Of a stretch of 64,000 nucleotides of DNA, positions 36,153 to 44,252 are shown in pieces. Both the position numbers and the translations under genes were made by a program. Within the stretch, counting starts at the first letter, position 1; each line of letters begins with the position of its first letter. Origin of the DNA: Streptomyces globisporus (lineage in GTDB: Bacteria; Actinomycetota; Actinomycetes; Streptomycetales; Streptomycetaceae). The notes below the pieces were generated by a model, which had not been told where the DNA came from, did not search any database, and saw only the letters and a program-made list of their open reading frames with translations. The DNA is taken from NCBI GenBank assembly GCA_014649555.1, contig BMTG01000009.1, positions 62,001 through 126,000 of the forward strand. Direction: 5' to 3'.

Positions 36153-37190
36153 TCACGACGAGTCCCGGACCACCAGCTCCGTCGGCAGCACCACCGAAGG
36201 GCGCTCGTCGCCCGGGGTGCGGCCCGCGATCTCGTCCAGGAGGAGCTGGGCCATGCGGCGGCCCATCTCCTCTATGGGCTGGCGGACGCTGGTGAGGGCC
36301 GGGTGCATATGGCGGGCGACGACCGAGTCGTCGAAGCCGACCAGGGCCACGTCCTCGGGGATGCGGCGCTCCGCCTCGCGCAGGACCTGGCGGGCGCCGG
36401 CGGCCATCACGTCGGAGGCGACGAAGACCGCGTCCAGGTCGGGTCGGCGGGCCAGGAGGTCGCGCATGGCCGCCGCGCCGCCCTCCTCGGTGAAGTCGGC
36501 GGGGGCGATGAGGCGCTCGTCCGGGGCCAGACCGGCGGCGGAGACGGCCGCACGGTAGCCGTCCAGGCGGCGCTGGGCCCCGTACACCTCCAGGCGGCCG
36601 GTGATCGTGGCCACCTGGCGGCGGCCCCGGGAGACGAGGTGCTCGACGGCGGCCCGCGCGCCCTCGAAGTTGTCGGAGTCGACCGAGGGCAGCGTCTCGG
36701 CCGCGTGCCGGGCGCCGCTGATCACGCACGGCATGCCCAGTTGTTCCAGGAGCTCCGGCAGTGGGTCGTCCGCGTGCACGGCGACCAGGAGGACCCCGTC
36801 GACGCGGTGCGCGGTGAGGTACTGGGCGAGGCGGCGGCGCTCGCGGTCGTTGCCGACGAGGGTGAGGAGCAGCTGCATCTCGGTGTCGGCCAGGGCCGCC
36901 CCGACGCCGCGCACTATGGCGGAGAAGTACGGCTCGGCGAAGAAGCGGGTCTCCGGCTCGGGCACCACCAGCGCGATGGCGTCGGTGCGGTTGCCCGCCA
37001 GGGCGCGGGCGGCGCGGTTGGGGACGTATCCCAGCTCGGCCACGGCCGCCTCGACCGCCTCGCGGGTGGCGTCGCTGACCCGGGGCGAGCCGTTGATGAC
37101 CCGTGAGGCGGTGCCCCGGCCGACACCGGCCCGTGCCGCCACCTCTTCGAGCGTGGGCCGCCCGCCGCTCCGTACTCGCGCTGCCGCCAT
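36153..37190 (-). CDS. cebR: LacI-family cellobiose/cello-oligosaccharide repressor (CebR)
   Basis: This is a LacI/GalR repressor. The N-terminal helix-turn-helix reads TLEEVAARAGVGRGTASRVINGSPRVSDATREAV, with the hinge helix YVPNRAARALAGNRT. The periplasmic-binding-like sensor domain follows (ALVVPEPETRFFAEPYFSAIVRGV to VVLPTELVVRDSS). Neighbouring genes encode a beta-glucosidase and a sugar ABC importer. The palindrome TGGGAGCGCTCCCA, known as the CebR operator, precedes cebR and cebE. Cellobiose or cellotriose is the expected inducer. ATG 37188-37190 is chosen for GGGGAGG eight bases upstream; a TTG at 37214 is less likely. Confidence 0.87.
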   Translation of the reverse strand: MAAARVRSGGRPTLEEVAARAGVGRGTASRVINGSPRVSDATREAVEAAVAELGYVPNRAARALAGNRTDAIALVVPEPETRFFAEPYFSAIVRGVGAALADTEMQLLLTLVGNDRERRRLAQYLTAHRVDGVLLVAVHADDPLPELLEQLGMPCVISGARHAAETLPSVDSDNFEGARAAVEHLVSRGRRQVATITGRLEVYGAQRRLDGYRAAVSAAGLAPDERLIAPADFTEEGGAAAMRDLLARRPDLDAVFVASDVMAAGARQVLREAERRIPEDVALVGFDDSVVARHMHPALTSVRQPIEEMGRRMAQLLLDEIAGRTPGDERPSVVLPTELVVRDSS

Positions 37191-37282
37191 GGCCGCCTCC
37201 CCGTTCCCGGTCAATTTCTCACAGCCGTAACGTCAATCCAAGTCCTGGATCGATCACCTCGACGAGCGTACGGACAGGGTAT

Positions 37283-37296
37283 TGGGAGCGCTCCCA
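37283..37296. promoter_or_regulatory. CebR box upstream of cebR
   Basis: This is an exact TGGGAGCGCTCCCA palindrome, extended by one matching base each side (TT...AA). It lies 93 bp upstream of the cebR start, indicating autoregulation. Confidence 0.88.
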
Positions 37297-37313
37297 AAGA
37301 GGGTAATCAAAGG

Positions 37314-37351
37314 ACGGTGGGCCCGGTCGCGGAGACGACCGGGCCCACCGT
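37314..37351. terminator. Terminator after bglC
   Basis: ACGGTGGGCCCGGTCG (37314-37329) pairs perfectly with 37336-37351. It lies just past the bglC stop, separating bglC transcription from cebR on the same strand. Confidence 0.85.
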
Positions 37352-37362
37352 TCCCGGGAGGG

Positions 37363-38820
37363 TCAGGCCTCCGGGGGCAGCGCGTGGCGGGCGATCACGT
37401 CGCCGTACCAGAGAGCGCTGGACTTCGGCGTACGGCGCTGGGTCGCGTAGTCGACGTACACCGCGCCGAACCGCTTCCCGTAGCCGTAGCCCCACTCGAA
37501 GTTGTCCATCAGGGACCAGAGGAAGTAGCCCCGCACATCGGCCCCGTCGGCCACCGCCCGGCGGACCGCCTCCAGGTGGCCGTGCAGATAGGCGATCCGC
37601 TCGGGGTCGTGGACCCGGCCGTCCGCGTCCGGGGCGTCGTCGAAGGCGGCCCCGTTCTCGGTGACCATCAGCGGCAGGTCCGGGTGCTCGCGGGATACGT
37701 CCATGAGGAGGGCGTGCAGACCGTTCGGGTCGACCGACCAGTTCATGGCGGTACGCGGCTTGCCCTCGGCCAGGTGGAAGGCCACGTGCTCGGAGCCGGG
37801 CCACGGGGAGTGGTCGCTGCTGCCGTGGCCGTCGTTGCGGGTGTCCCCGGCGCCGTCGGCGGGCGTCGACACGATGGTGGGCGTGTAGTAGTTGACGCCG
37901 AGCACGTCGATGGGGGCCGCGATGGCGGCGAGGTCGCCCTCCTGGATCAACTCGGACCAGTTCACGATGCGTTCGGTGTCGGTCAGGAGGTCTTCGGGGT
38001 ACGCGCCCTTCAGCATCGGGCCGGTGAAGATCCGGTTGCCCACCGCGTCGATCCGGCGGGCCGCGTCCGCGTCCGCCGCGCTGTCGGTCAGCGGGCGCAC
38101 CTGGTGGAGGTTGAGGGTGACCGAGGTCTGCGCGGCAGCGGGGAGGTTCGCGCGCAGCGCCTCGGTCGCCCGGCCGTGGGCCAGGTTGAGGTGGTGGGCG
38201 GCCCGCAGCGCGGCGGCCGGTTCGGTGCGGCCGGGGGCGTGGACCCCGGAGCCGTACCCGAGGAAGGCCGAGCACCAGGGCTCGTTCAGCGTCGTCCACA
38301 TCGAGACCCGGTCGCCGAGCGCGCGGGCCATGATCGCCGCGTAGTCCGCGAACCGTTCGGCGGTCGCCCGCTCGGGCCAGCCCCCCGCGTCCTCCAACTC
38401 CTGTGGCAGGTCCCAGTGGTAGAGCGTGGCGACGGGCTTGATGCCGGCGAGGAGCAGCTCGTCGACGAGCGAGCGGTAGAAGTCCAGGCCGCGTTCGACC
38501 GCGGGGCCCCGGCCGGTGGGCTGGACCCGGGACCAGGAGACGGAGAAGCGGTACGCCTGGAGGCCGAGGCGCTTCATCAGGGCGACGTCGTCGCGGTAGC
38601 GATGGAAGTGGTCGGCGGCCACGTCCCCGGTGTCGCCGTTCACGACCTTGCCGGGGGTGTGGCTGAAGGTGTCCCAGATGGAGGGGGTGCGGCCCCGCTC
38701 GGAGGCCGCGCCCTCCACCTGGTACGCGGCGGTGGCCGCGCCCCACAGGAAACCGGTCGGGAAGGGGGCCTGGGCGGCGGGTGCCTGCTGCGGGACCGTG
38801 TCGGGTCGGACGGCTGTCAT
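37363..38820 (-). CDS. bglC: Beta-glucosidase, GH1 (cellobiose hydrolysis)
   Basis: This intracellular family-1 glycosidase hydrolyses imported cellobiose to glucose. It has the GH1 N-terminal signature [19 protein letters not shown], the acid/base glutamate in [12 protein letters not shown] and the nucleophile glutamate in [36 protein letters not shown] is typical of the C-terminal part. Length 485 is normal and no signal peptide is present. The ATG at 38818-38820 is preceded by AGGGAG, which lies inside a degenerate CebR box (38822-38835). It lies downstream of cebG and upstream of cebR, all on the minus strand. Confidence 0.93.
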   Translation of the reverse strand: MTAVRPDTVPQQAPAAQAPFPTGFLWGAATAAYQVEGAASERGRTPSIWDTFSHTPGKVVNGDTGDVAADHFHRYRDDVALMKRLGLQAYRFSVSWSRVQPTGRGPAVERGLDFYRSLVDELLLAGIKPVATLYHWDLPQELEDAGGWPERATAERFADYAAIMARALGDRVSMWTTLNEPWCSAFLGYGSGVHAPGRTEPAAALRAAHHLNLAHGRATEALRANLPAAAQTSVTLNLHQVRPLTDSAADADAARRIDAVGNRIFTGPMLKGAYPEDLLTDTERIVNWSELIQEGDLAAIAAPIDVLGVNYYTPTIVSTPADGAGDTRNDGHGSSDHSPWPGSEHVAFHLAEGKPRTAMNWSVDPNGLHALLMDVSREHPDLPLMVTENGAAFDDAPDADGRVHDPERIAYLHGHLEAVRRAVADGADVRGYFLWSLMDNFEWGYGYGKRFGAVYVDYATQRRTPKSSALWYGDVIARHALPPEA

Positions 38821-38821
38821 G

Positions 38822-38835
38822 CGGGAGCGCTCCCT
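38822..38835. promoter_or_regulatory. Degenerate CebR box overlapping the bglC ribosome site
   Basis: CGGGAGCGCTCCCT keeps the central 12 bases GGGAGCGCTCCC of the CebR palindrome but differs at both outer bases. It begins two bases from the bglC start codon, so its AGGGAG half is also the ribosome binding site. Confidence 0.7.
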
Positions 38836-38874
38836 AGGGGAAGTGAGGGGTGTGGGGAGGGGTGGGGTGGTGCT

Positions 38875-39795
38875 TCAGCCCTTGACCGCGCCGGACATGA
38901 TGCCGCCGACGATCCGCTTGCCGAAGAGGACGAACACCACCAGCAGCGGCAGCGTGCTGATCAGCGCGCCCGCCATCACGATCGACTGGTCGGGGGTGTA
39001 GGAGGCGCTGAGCTGGCCGAGGGCCACCTGAAGGGTCGGGTTCTGCTGGTTGAGGGCCAGGTAGGGCCAGAAGAAGTCGTTCCACGCCTGGACGAAGGTG
39101 AGCATCCCGAGAACCATCATCGCGGGGCGCGCCACCGGCAGCACCACGCTGCGCACGATGCGGAAGTTGTTCGCGCCGTCGATCTTGGCCGCCTCGATCA
39201 GCTCGTACGGCAGGGCCTCGATCAGGTACTGGCGCATGAAGAACACGCCGAACGCGCTCACCAGCGTCGGGAAGATCACCGATTCGAGCTGGCCGCCCCA
39301 GCCGAGGCCGGACATCATCATGAACAGCGGGACGACGCTGAGCTGCGGCGGGATGGTGAGGGTGGCGATGACCGCGGTCATCAGCCAGCCGCGGCCCCGG
39401 AAGCGCATCTTGGCGAACGCGTAGCCGGCGAGCGTGCAGAAGAAGAGCGTGGCGAGGGTGATCGAGGACGAGACGATGACGCTGTTGACGATCGCCTTGC
39501 CGAGGTTCGCCTGCTCCCAGGCGGTCTGGATGTTCTCGATCAGCTTTCCGCCCGGGAAGAACGGCGGGGTGGAGGCGAGGACTTCGTCCTGGGTGCGGGA
39601 GGCCGCGACCAGGGTCCAGTAGAGCGGCAGCAGCGAGCCGAAGCCGACGACGGCGAGCGCGGCGTACGCGAACGGGCCGCCTTTCAGCTGCTGTCCGGCG
39701 CCCATCCGGAAGCGGCTCGGGCGCTTCGGAGCTCGGTTCTCCGGGGCCGGTGCGAGCTTGACGGGGGCGGGGTGCGTGGGGCTGGTCATGGTCAT
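38875..39795 (-). CDS. cebG: Cellobiose ABC transporter permease CebG
   Basis: This is an inner-membrane permease of the carbohydrate ABC importer family (MalG-like). Six hydrophobic segments are visible, and the EAA loop that contacts the ATPase reads EAAKIDGANNFRIVRSVVLPVARPAM near residue 205. The N-terminus is a 45-residue hydrophilic extension. The partner permease CebF is 14 bp upstream. No ATPase gene is in the cluster, as expected if the shared MsiK energises it. The start ATG 39793-39795 has GGGAGC upstream; ATG 39789 is an alternative. Confidence 0.88.
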   Translation of the reverse strand: MTMTSPTHPAPVKLAPAPENRAPKRPSRFRMGAGQQLKGGPFAYAALAVVGFGSLLPLYWTLVAASRTQDEVLASTPPFFPGGKLIENIQTAWEQANLGKAIVNSVIVSSSITLATLFFCTLAGYAFAKMRFRGRGWLMTAVIATLTIPPQLSVVPLFMMMSGLGWGGQLESVIFPTLVSAFGVFFMRQYLIEALPYELIEAAKIDGANNFRIVRSVVLPVARPAMMVLGMLTFVQAWNDFFWPYLALNQQNPTLQVALGQLSASYTPDQSIVMAGALISTLPLLVVFVLFGKRIVGGIMSGAVKG

Positions 39796-39809
39796 GGAGT
39801 CGCTCCCGG

Positions 39810-40808
39810 TCAGACCGCGGACGTGCGGAAGAATCGGCCGATGATCCAGTTGGCCGCGGCGATGAGCAGCAGGAGGGCGAGCATCGCCCAGGCGACGGCG
39901 GCGGCCGGACCGAGATGTCCGAGGTTCCAGCCGTAGTTGTAGAGGTAGATGCTGAGCGTCTCGTACTGGTTCTCGTTGCCGCCGGTGGCGCCCAGCGCAC
40001 CGCCCTCCAGCAGCAGCGGTTCACCGAAGAGCTGCATGGAACCGATGGTGGAGATGACGATGGTGAACAGGATCGTCGGGCGCAGCGAGGGGATGGTGAC
40101 CTTGCGGAACTGCTGCCAGCGCGACGCCCCGTCCAACGACGCTGCTTCGTAGAGGTCGTTGGGGACCGCCTGCATGGCGGCCAGGTAGATCAGCGCGTTG
40201 TAGCCGGTCCACCGCCAGATGACGATGACGGAGATGGCGAGCTTCGATGTCCAGTGCCCGTTGGCCCAGTTGACCGGGTCGAAGCCGACGAGGCCGAGCG
40301 TCCAGTTGAGCAGTCCGCCGTCCGCCCGGAACACCAGGGCGAAGACGAGGGCCGCCGAGGCGACCGAGGTGGCGTACGGGGTGAGGATGATCGTGCGCCA
40401 GAACGTGCTGGCCCGCAGGCGGTAGTTGAGCAGGTGGGCGAGGCCCAGGGCCATCAGGAGCTGCGGGACGGTCGAGATGACGCCGATCAGGAAGGTGTTG
40501 CTGACCGAGGTCCAGAACTCGGGGTCGTTCAGGATCTTGTCGAAGTTCTCCCAGCCCACCCACTCCATGGAGTCCAGGCCGGTCATCGAGACCCGGTGCA
40601 GGGCGATCCAGCCGGTGTAGAGCAGCGGGTAGAGGCCGAAGGCCCCGAAGATCAGGAAGAACGGCGCTATGTACGCGTACGGGGACGCCTTGTCGTCGAA
40701 CCGCCACAGCCGGCTGCGCCACACCTGCCGTCGCTCGTCGGTCGGTTCCTTCTTCGATGGGCGGGGCGCTTGCGCGTACGCATCCCGGGTGGGGGTCGAG
40801 GTTGCCAC
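39810..40808 (-). CDS. cebF: Cellobiose ABC transporter permease CebF
   Basis: This MalF-like permease of the importer is 332 residues with six hydrophobic segments after a charged N-terminus. The EAA motif is YEAASLDGASRWQQFRKVTIPSLRPTI near residue 235. The periplasmic loop following TM1 (GWIALHRVSMTGLDSMEWVGWENF) is standard for sugar importers. Translation appears to start at GTG 40806-40808. A 19-bp hairpin lies between it and cebE, and cebG follows at 14 bp, so F and G are made together but probably at lower level than E. Confidence 0.88.
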   Translation of the reverse strand: MATSTPTRDAYAQAPRPSKKEPTDERRQVWRSRLWRFDDKASPYAYIAPFFLIFGAFGLYPLLYTGWIALHRVSMTGLDSMEWVGWENFDKILNDPEFWTSVSNTFLIGVISTVPQLLMALGLAHLLNYRLRASTFWRTIILTPYATSVASAALVFALVFRADGGLLNWTLGLVGFDPVNWANGHWTSKLAISVIVIWRWTGYNALIYLAAMQAVPNDLYEAASLDGASRWQQFRKVTIPSLRPTILFTIVISTIGSMQLFGEPLLLEGGALGATGGNENQYETLSIYLYNYGWNLGHLGPAAAVAWAMLALLLLIAAANWIIGRFFRTSAV

Positions 40809-40856
40809 GGGCGGGGAGTCCTTCCCTGGGTGCGGCTGGGGAGTGGGGCGGGCGGG

Positions 40857-40898
40857 CCGGGGCGGGCGGACGGGTCAGCACCCGCCCGCCCGCCCCGG
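40857..40898 (-). terminator. Intergenic attenuating hairpin between cebE and cebF
   Basis: A 19-bp stem with one mismatch, 40857-40875 against 40880-40898, loop of four. It lies immediately after the cebE stop and before the permease genes. Such structures in binding-protein operons reduce read-through and protect the upstream message, giving excess binding protein. Confidence 0.7.
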
Positions 40899-40912
40899 AG
40901 GGCGGATCAGGG

Positions 40913-42235
40913 TCAGCCGATGGCCTTGTCGATCGTCCGGACGGCCGCGTCCCACGCGTCGTCGGGGCTGGTGCCGCGCTGCTCCATGTTGTTGATCTGG
41001 GTGGAGATGGAGTCCTTGATCACGCCGTCCTTCGGGCCGAGGACCGCCTCGGGGATGGACTTCGCGCCGTCGGCGTAGATCTGGCCGATGGGGGCGTTGT
41101 TGAAGTACGGCAGGGTCGCGTTCTTCACGTCGGGCAGCTCGTAGGCGCCCTGGTTGGACGGGAAGACGCCGATCGCCTTGAAGACGGCGGCCTGCTGCTC
41201 GGGGGCGGTCAGCCACTTGACGAGCTTGGCGGCCTCGTCCACGTTCTTCCCGGACTTGGGGACGGCGAGGAAGGAGCCGCCCCAGTTGGCGGAAGTACCG
41301 CCGGGGGCGCTGGTGATGTCCCACTTGCCCTTGTTGGCGTCACCGGCGTACGTGGAGATCTGGCCGGCCATCCAGGCGGGGCAGACGACGGTGGCCACGG
41401 TGCTCTTGCGCAGGGCCGCCTGCCACTGGTCCTCGAACTGGGCCAGGCCCTGCGTCAGCTTCTTGGACGCGGCCTGGGAGGCGAGCTGCCAGCCCTTCTC
41501 GACGCTCGCGCTGTCCTTGTAGATCGGCTTGCCGCTCGCGTCGTAGTACTGCTCGGGGCTGGAGCTGACCACGGCGTTGAACATGGCGCTCGCGGAATCC
41601 ATGAAGTACGTGCCGGAGGGGGCCTTCTTCTTGTACTGCTCGCCGAGAGCGAGGTAGGCCTCCCAGCCGCCCTCGGTCAGCTTCGCCACCTCGTCGCGCT
41701 CCGTGGGCAGCCCGGCCTTCTCGAAGAGTTCGCGGTTGTAGCAGAGGGACATGGGGCCGATGTCGGTGCCCGCGCCGATGACCGCGCCGCTGGGGGCGGT
41801 GGCCTGCTTCGCCTTCCAGGACACCCACTCGTCCACGCCGATGGTCTTGGAGAGGTCGGCGAAGGAGTCCGCCTTGGTGTCGACGATCTCCTTGATCCGG
41901 CCGACCTCGATGCCCTGGACGTCGGCGAGGCCGCTGCCGGAGTTCAGCTGCTGGAGGAGCTTGGGGTAGTAGTTCTTCTCCTCGGCGGTGGTGTCCTCCT
42001 TGACCGTGATCTTCGGGTTCAGCTCGTGGTACTTCTCGAAGAGCCCGGCCTCCTTGTAACCGAACTGCCCGAAGTCGGCGACGGTCAGGGTGATGTTGCC
42101 GTTCGCGTCGGCTCCCTTGTCCGAGTCGGACGAGCCACCGCATCCGGTGAGCAGGAGGGCCGTGACCGTGAGGCCCGTGGTGGCCACGAGGGCGGTTCTG
42201 TGGCGTCGACCGGCAACGCTGCGGGTGATGCGCAT
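40913..42235 (-). CDS. cebE: Cellobiose/cellotriose-binding lipoprotein CebE
   Basis: This solute-binding lipoprotein delivers cello-oligosaccharides to the permease. The signal peptide MRITRSVAGRRHRTALVATT is followed by the lipobox LLLTGC with Cys32 as the lipid-modified residue, then a Gly/Ser linker. The body (NITLTVADFGQFGYKEAGLFEKYHELNPKI onward) is a cluster-1 family extracellular binding protein; PGGTSANWGGSFLAVPKSGKNVDEAAKLVKWL is the usual ligand-site region. ATG 42233-42235 has AAGGAG nearby; the longer frame starting 42292 would cross the CebR box. It is first in the operon. Confidence 0.9.
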   Translation of the reverse strand: MRITRSVAGRRHRTALVATTGLTVTALLLTGCGGSSDSDKGADANGNITLTVADFGQFGYKEAGLFEKYHELNPKITVKEDTTAEEKNYYPKLLQQLNSGSGLADVQGIEVGRIKEIVDTKADSFADLSKTIGVDEWVSWKAKQATAPSGAVIGAGTDIGPMSLCYNRELFEKAGLPTERDEVAKLTEGGWEAYLALGEQYKKKAPSGTYFMDSASAMFNAVVSSSPEQYYDASGKPIYKDSASVEKGWQLASQAASKKLTQGLAQFEDQWQAALRKSTVATVVCPAWMAGQISTYAGDANKGKWDITSAPGGTSANWGGSFLAVPKSGKNVDEAAKLVKWLTAPEQQAAVFKAIGVFPSNQGAYELPDVKNATLPYFNNAPIGQIYADGAKSIPEAVLGPKDGVIKDSISTQINNMEQRGTSPDDAWDAAVRTIDKAIG

Positions 42236-42273
42236 TCCACTGCTCCTTGTTCCGGGAATCCGGCAATGGCGCA

Positions 42274-42287
42274 TGGGAGCGCTCCCA
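42274..42287. promoter_or_regulatory. CebR box upstream of cebE
   Basis: This is an exact TGGGAGCGCTCCCA palindrome, extended to ATGGGAGCGCTCCCAT. It is 39 bp upstream of the cebE start, consistent with repression of cebEFG-bglC in the absence of cellobiose. Confidence 0.9.
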
Positions 42288-42474
42288 TGCATCGTTGCCG
42301 GAAGGTTGCTGCCTCCAGGGGGTGGGTGTCAAGAGTTGAAGACGATTCCGTTGCCGAGGGATGTCCGGGGCGTCACGGAAGGGGTCTTGGGCGACCCTTC
42401 CGTCGGAAGGTGAACGGGGGTACCCCGGGCCGGGTGAGGTGCCGGCGCATGCCACCCCTGTTAATTTCTCCCTT

Positions 42475-42522
42475 ATGCACCTTTTGATCACCCTGGTCGC
42501 CGACATCAGCCCCGGTGAGTGA
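42475..42522 (+). CDS. Possible 15-aa leader ORF upstream of aspT
   Basis: ATG 42475 opens a 15-codon frame encoding MHLLITLVADISPGE, ending in TGA seven bases before the aspT ATG. The stop region (GGTGAGTGAGGCGGG) also contains the aspT ribosome site, so translation of the leader could influence aspT. It has no good ribosome site of its own and may be chance. Confidence 0.25.
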   Translation: MHLLITLVADISPGE

Positions 42523-42528
42523 GGCGGG

Positions 42529-44205
42529 ATGGGCGTCCTGCGCGACCATCCCGAACTGGCCCTCTTCTTCTGCCTCGCGGCCGGCTATCTCGTCGGCAAG
42601 CTCCGCGTCGGCCCGATCACGCTCGGCGGTATCTGCGGCACCCTGATCGTGTCGCTGTTGATCGGCACCCGGCATGTCAGCGTCGACGACGACGTCAAGA
42701 CGGTCTTCTTCGCGCTGTTCATCTTCTCGCTCGGGTATCTGGCCGGGCCGCAGTTCTTCGCCAACCTCAACCGCAAGAGCCTGCGCTTCTTCGCGCTCTG
42801 CCTGATCGAGCTGGTCTGCGTCCTCGGGATCGCCTTCGGGCTCGCCAAGGCCTTCGACCTCGACGTGGGCACGGCCTCCGGCATCCTCGCGGGCGCGGCC
42901 ACCGAGTCCGCCGTCGTGGGCACGGCCACCGAGGCGATCGGGAAGCTCAGCGACCTGACCTCCGAGCAGATCACCCAGTACCAGGGGCATGTGGCCACCG
43001 CCTACACGGTGTGCTACCTCTTCGGCCTGATCACGATCGTGCTGTTCACCAGCCAGATCATGCCGATGCTGCTGCGCATCAACCTGGCGGACGCCTCGCG
43101 CGAGCTGTGGGAGAGGATGCGCGGCGGACAGACCGGTCTGGAGTCCGACGAGCGCGAGGCGCTGCCCGGCATGGTGGGCCGTACGTATCTGGTGACGCGG
43201 GCGGACGGCCGGACCGTCGGTGAGCTCCAGAGCGCCATGGGCGGCCGGATCACCGTCGAGGGCGTCAAGCGCGGCAGCAAGCTGCTGACGCCCTCCCCCG
43301 GTCTGAAGCTGACGCTCAGCGATCTGGTCCAGGTGGTCGGGGAGCGGGCGGCGATCATCGACGCGGGCCGGGAGCTCGGCCCGGAGACCCCGGCCGTGCC
43401 GGGGCTCGACACCCCACTGGCCACCAGCCAGGTCGCCGTCACCGAGAAGGAGACGATCGGCGCGTCCATCGACCGGCTGGAGAAGCGGCACCCGGAGTTC
43501 CGCAAGGACGGCGTGTACATCACCGATGTGCTCCGCAACGACCAGCACCTGCCCGCCAGCGGGGAGACGGTCCTCGCCCGGGGCGACGTCCTCACCCTGG
43601 TCGGCGCCCGGGGCGGGCTGAACCGGCTCGTCGCCAAGCTCGGCGCGGTCGTGAAGAACGACGCCACCGACTTCGTCTACCTCGGCTTCGGCATCGTCGC
43701 GGGCTCGCTGCTCGGCCAGATCGTCGTCAAGCTCGGGGACGTCCCGATGTCGCTCGGCACCGGCGGCGGCTGTCTGATCTCGGGCCTGGTCTTCGGCTGG
43801 TTCCGCTCGCGCAGCCAGACCTTCGGGGCGTTCCCGCCGCAAGCCGCGACCACGCTCAAGGACATGGGCCTGGCCGTCTTCATCGCCTGTACGGGGCTGG
43901 CGGCGGGCCCGCAGGCCTGGCCGCTGCTGAAGGAGTACGGGGCGCTGCTGCCGGTCGCGGGCATCGCCATGGTGCTGGTCCCGGCGACGATCTCGCTGAT
44001 CGTCGGGACCAAGCTGCTGAAGATCGAGAAGCCGCTCCTGATCGGCGCCATCGCCGGCCAGCAGTGCTCGACCCCGGCGATCACCTCCATCACCCAGGTG
44101 GCCCAGAGCTCCGTCCCGCTTCTCGGCTACACGATCACGTACACGCTCTCCAACTTCCTGCTGCCGCTGACCGGGCCCATCCTGGTCGGCGTCCTGGGCG
44201 CCTGA
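42529..44205 (+). CDS. Aspartate:alanine exchanger family transporter (AspT-like)
   Basis: This is a membrane antiporter of the AAE family. In AspT, aspartate enters in exchange for alanine and net negative charge moves in. Ten or so hydrophobic segments are visible in two halves, with ALFFCLAAGYLVGKLRVGPITLGGICGTL first and FVYLGFGIVAGSLLGQIVVKLG opening the second. The middle carries two TrkA-C-like domains (LVTRADGRTVGELQSAMGG; AVTEKETIGASIDRLEKRH to VLARGDVLTLVGARGGL), typical of this family. The 558-residue length is right. The aspartate decarboxylase gene follows 47 bp downstream, the same pairing as in AspT systems. Confidence 0.88.
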   Translation: MGVLRDHPELALFFCLAAGYLVGKLRVGPITLGGICGTLIVSLLIGTRHVSVDDDVKTVFFALFIFSLGYLAGPQFFANLNRKSLRFFALCLIELVCVLGIAFGLAKAFDLDVGTASGILAGAATESAVVGTATEAIGKLSDLTSEQITQYQGHVATAYTVCYLFGLITIVLFTSQIMPMLLRINLADASRELWERMRGGQTGLESDEREALPGMVGRTYLVTRADGRTVGELQSAMGGRITVEGVKRGSKLLTPSPGLKLTLSDLVQVVGERAAIIDAGRELGPETPAVPGLDTPLATSQVAVTEKETIGASIDRLEKRHPEFRKDGVYITDVLRNDQHLPASGETVLARGDVLTLVGARGGLNRLVAKLGAVVKNDATDFVYLGFGIVAGSLLGQIVVKLGDVPMSLGTGGGCLISGLVFGWFRSRSQTFGAFPPQAATTLKDMGLAVFIACTGLAAGPQAWPLLKEYGALLPVAGIAMVLVPATISLIVGTKLLKIEKPLLIGAIAGQQCSTPAITSITQVAQSSVPLLGYTITYTLSNFLLPLTGPILVGVLGA

Positions 44206-44252
44206 CGTGACCGCACTCCGCGCCCACCGACCCGTACGGAACGGACACCGCC

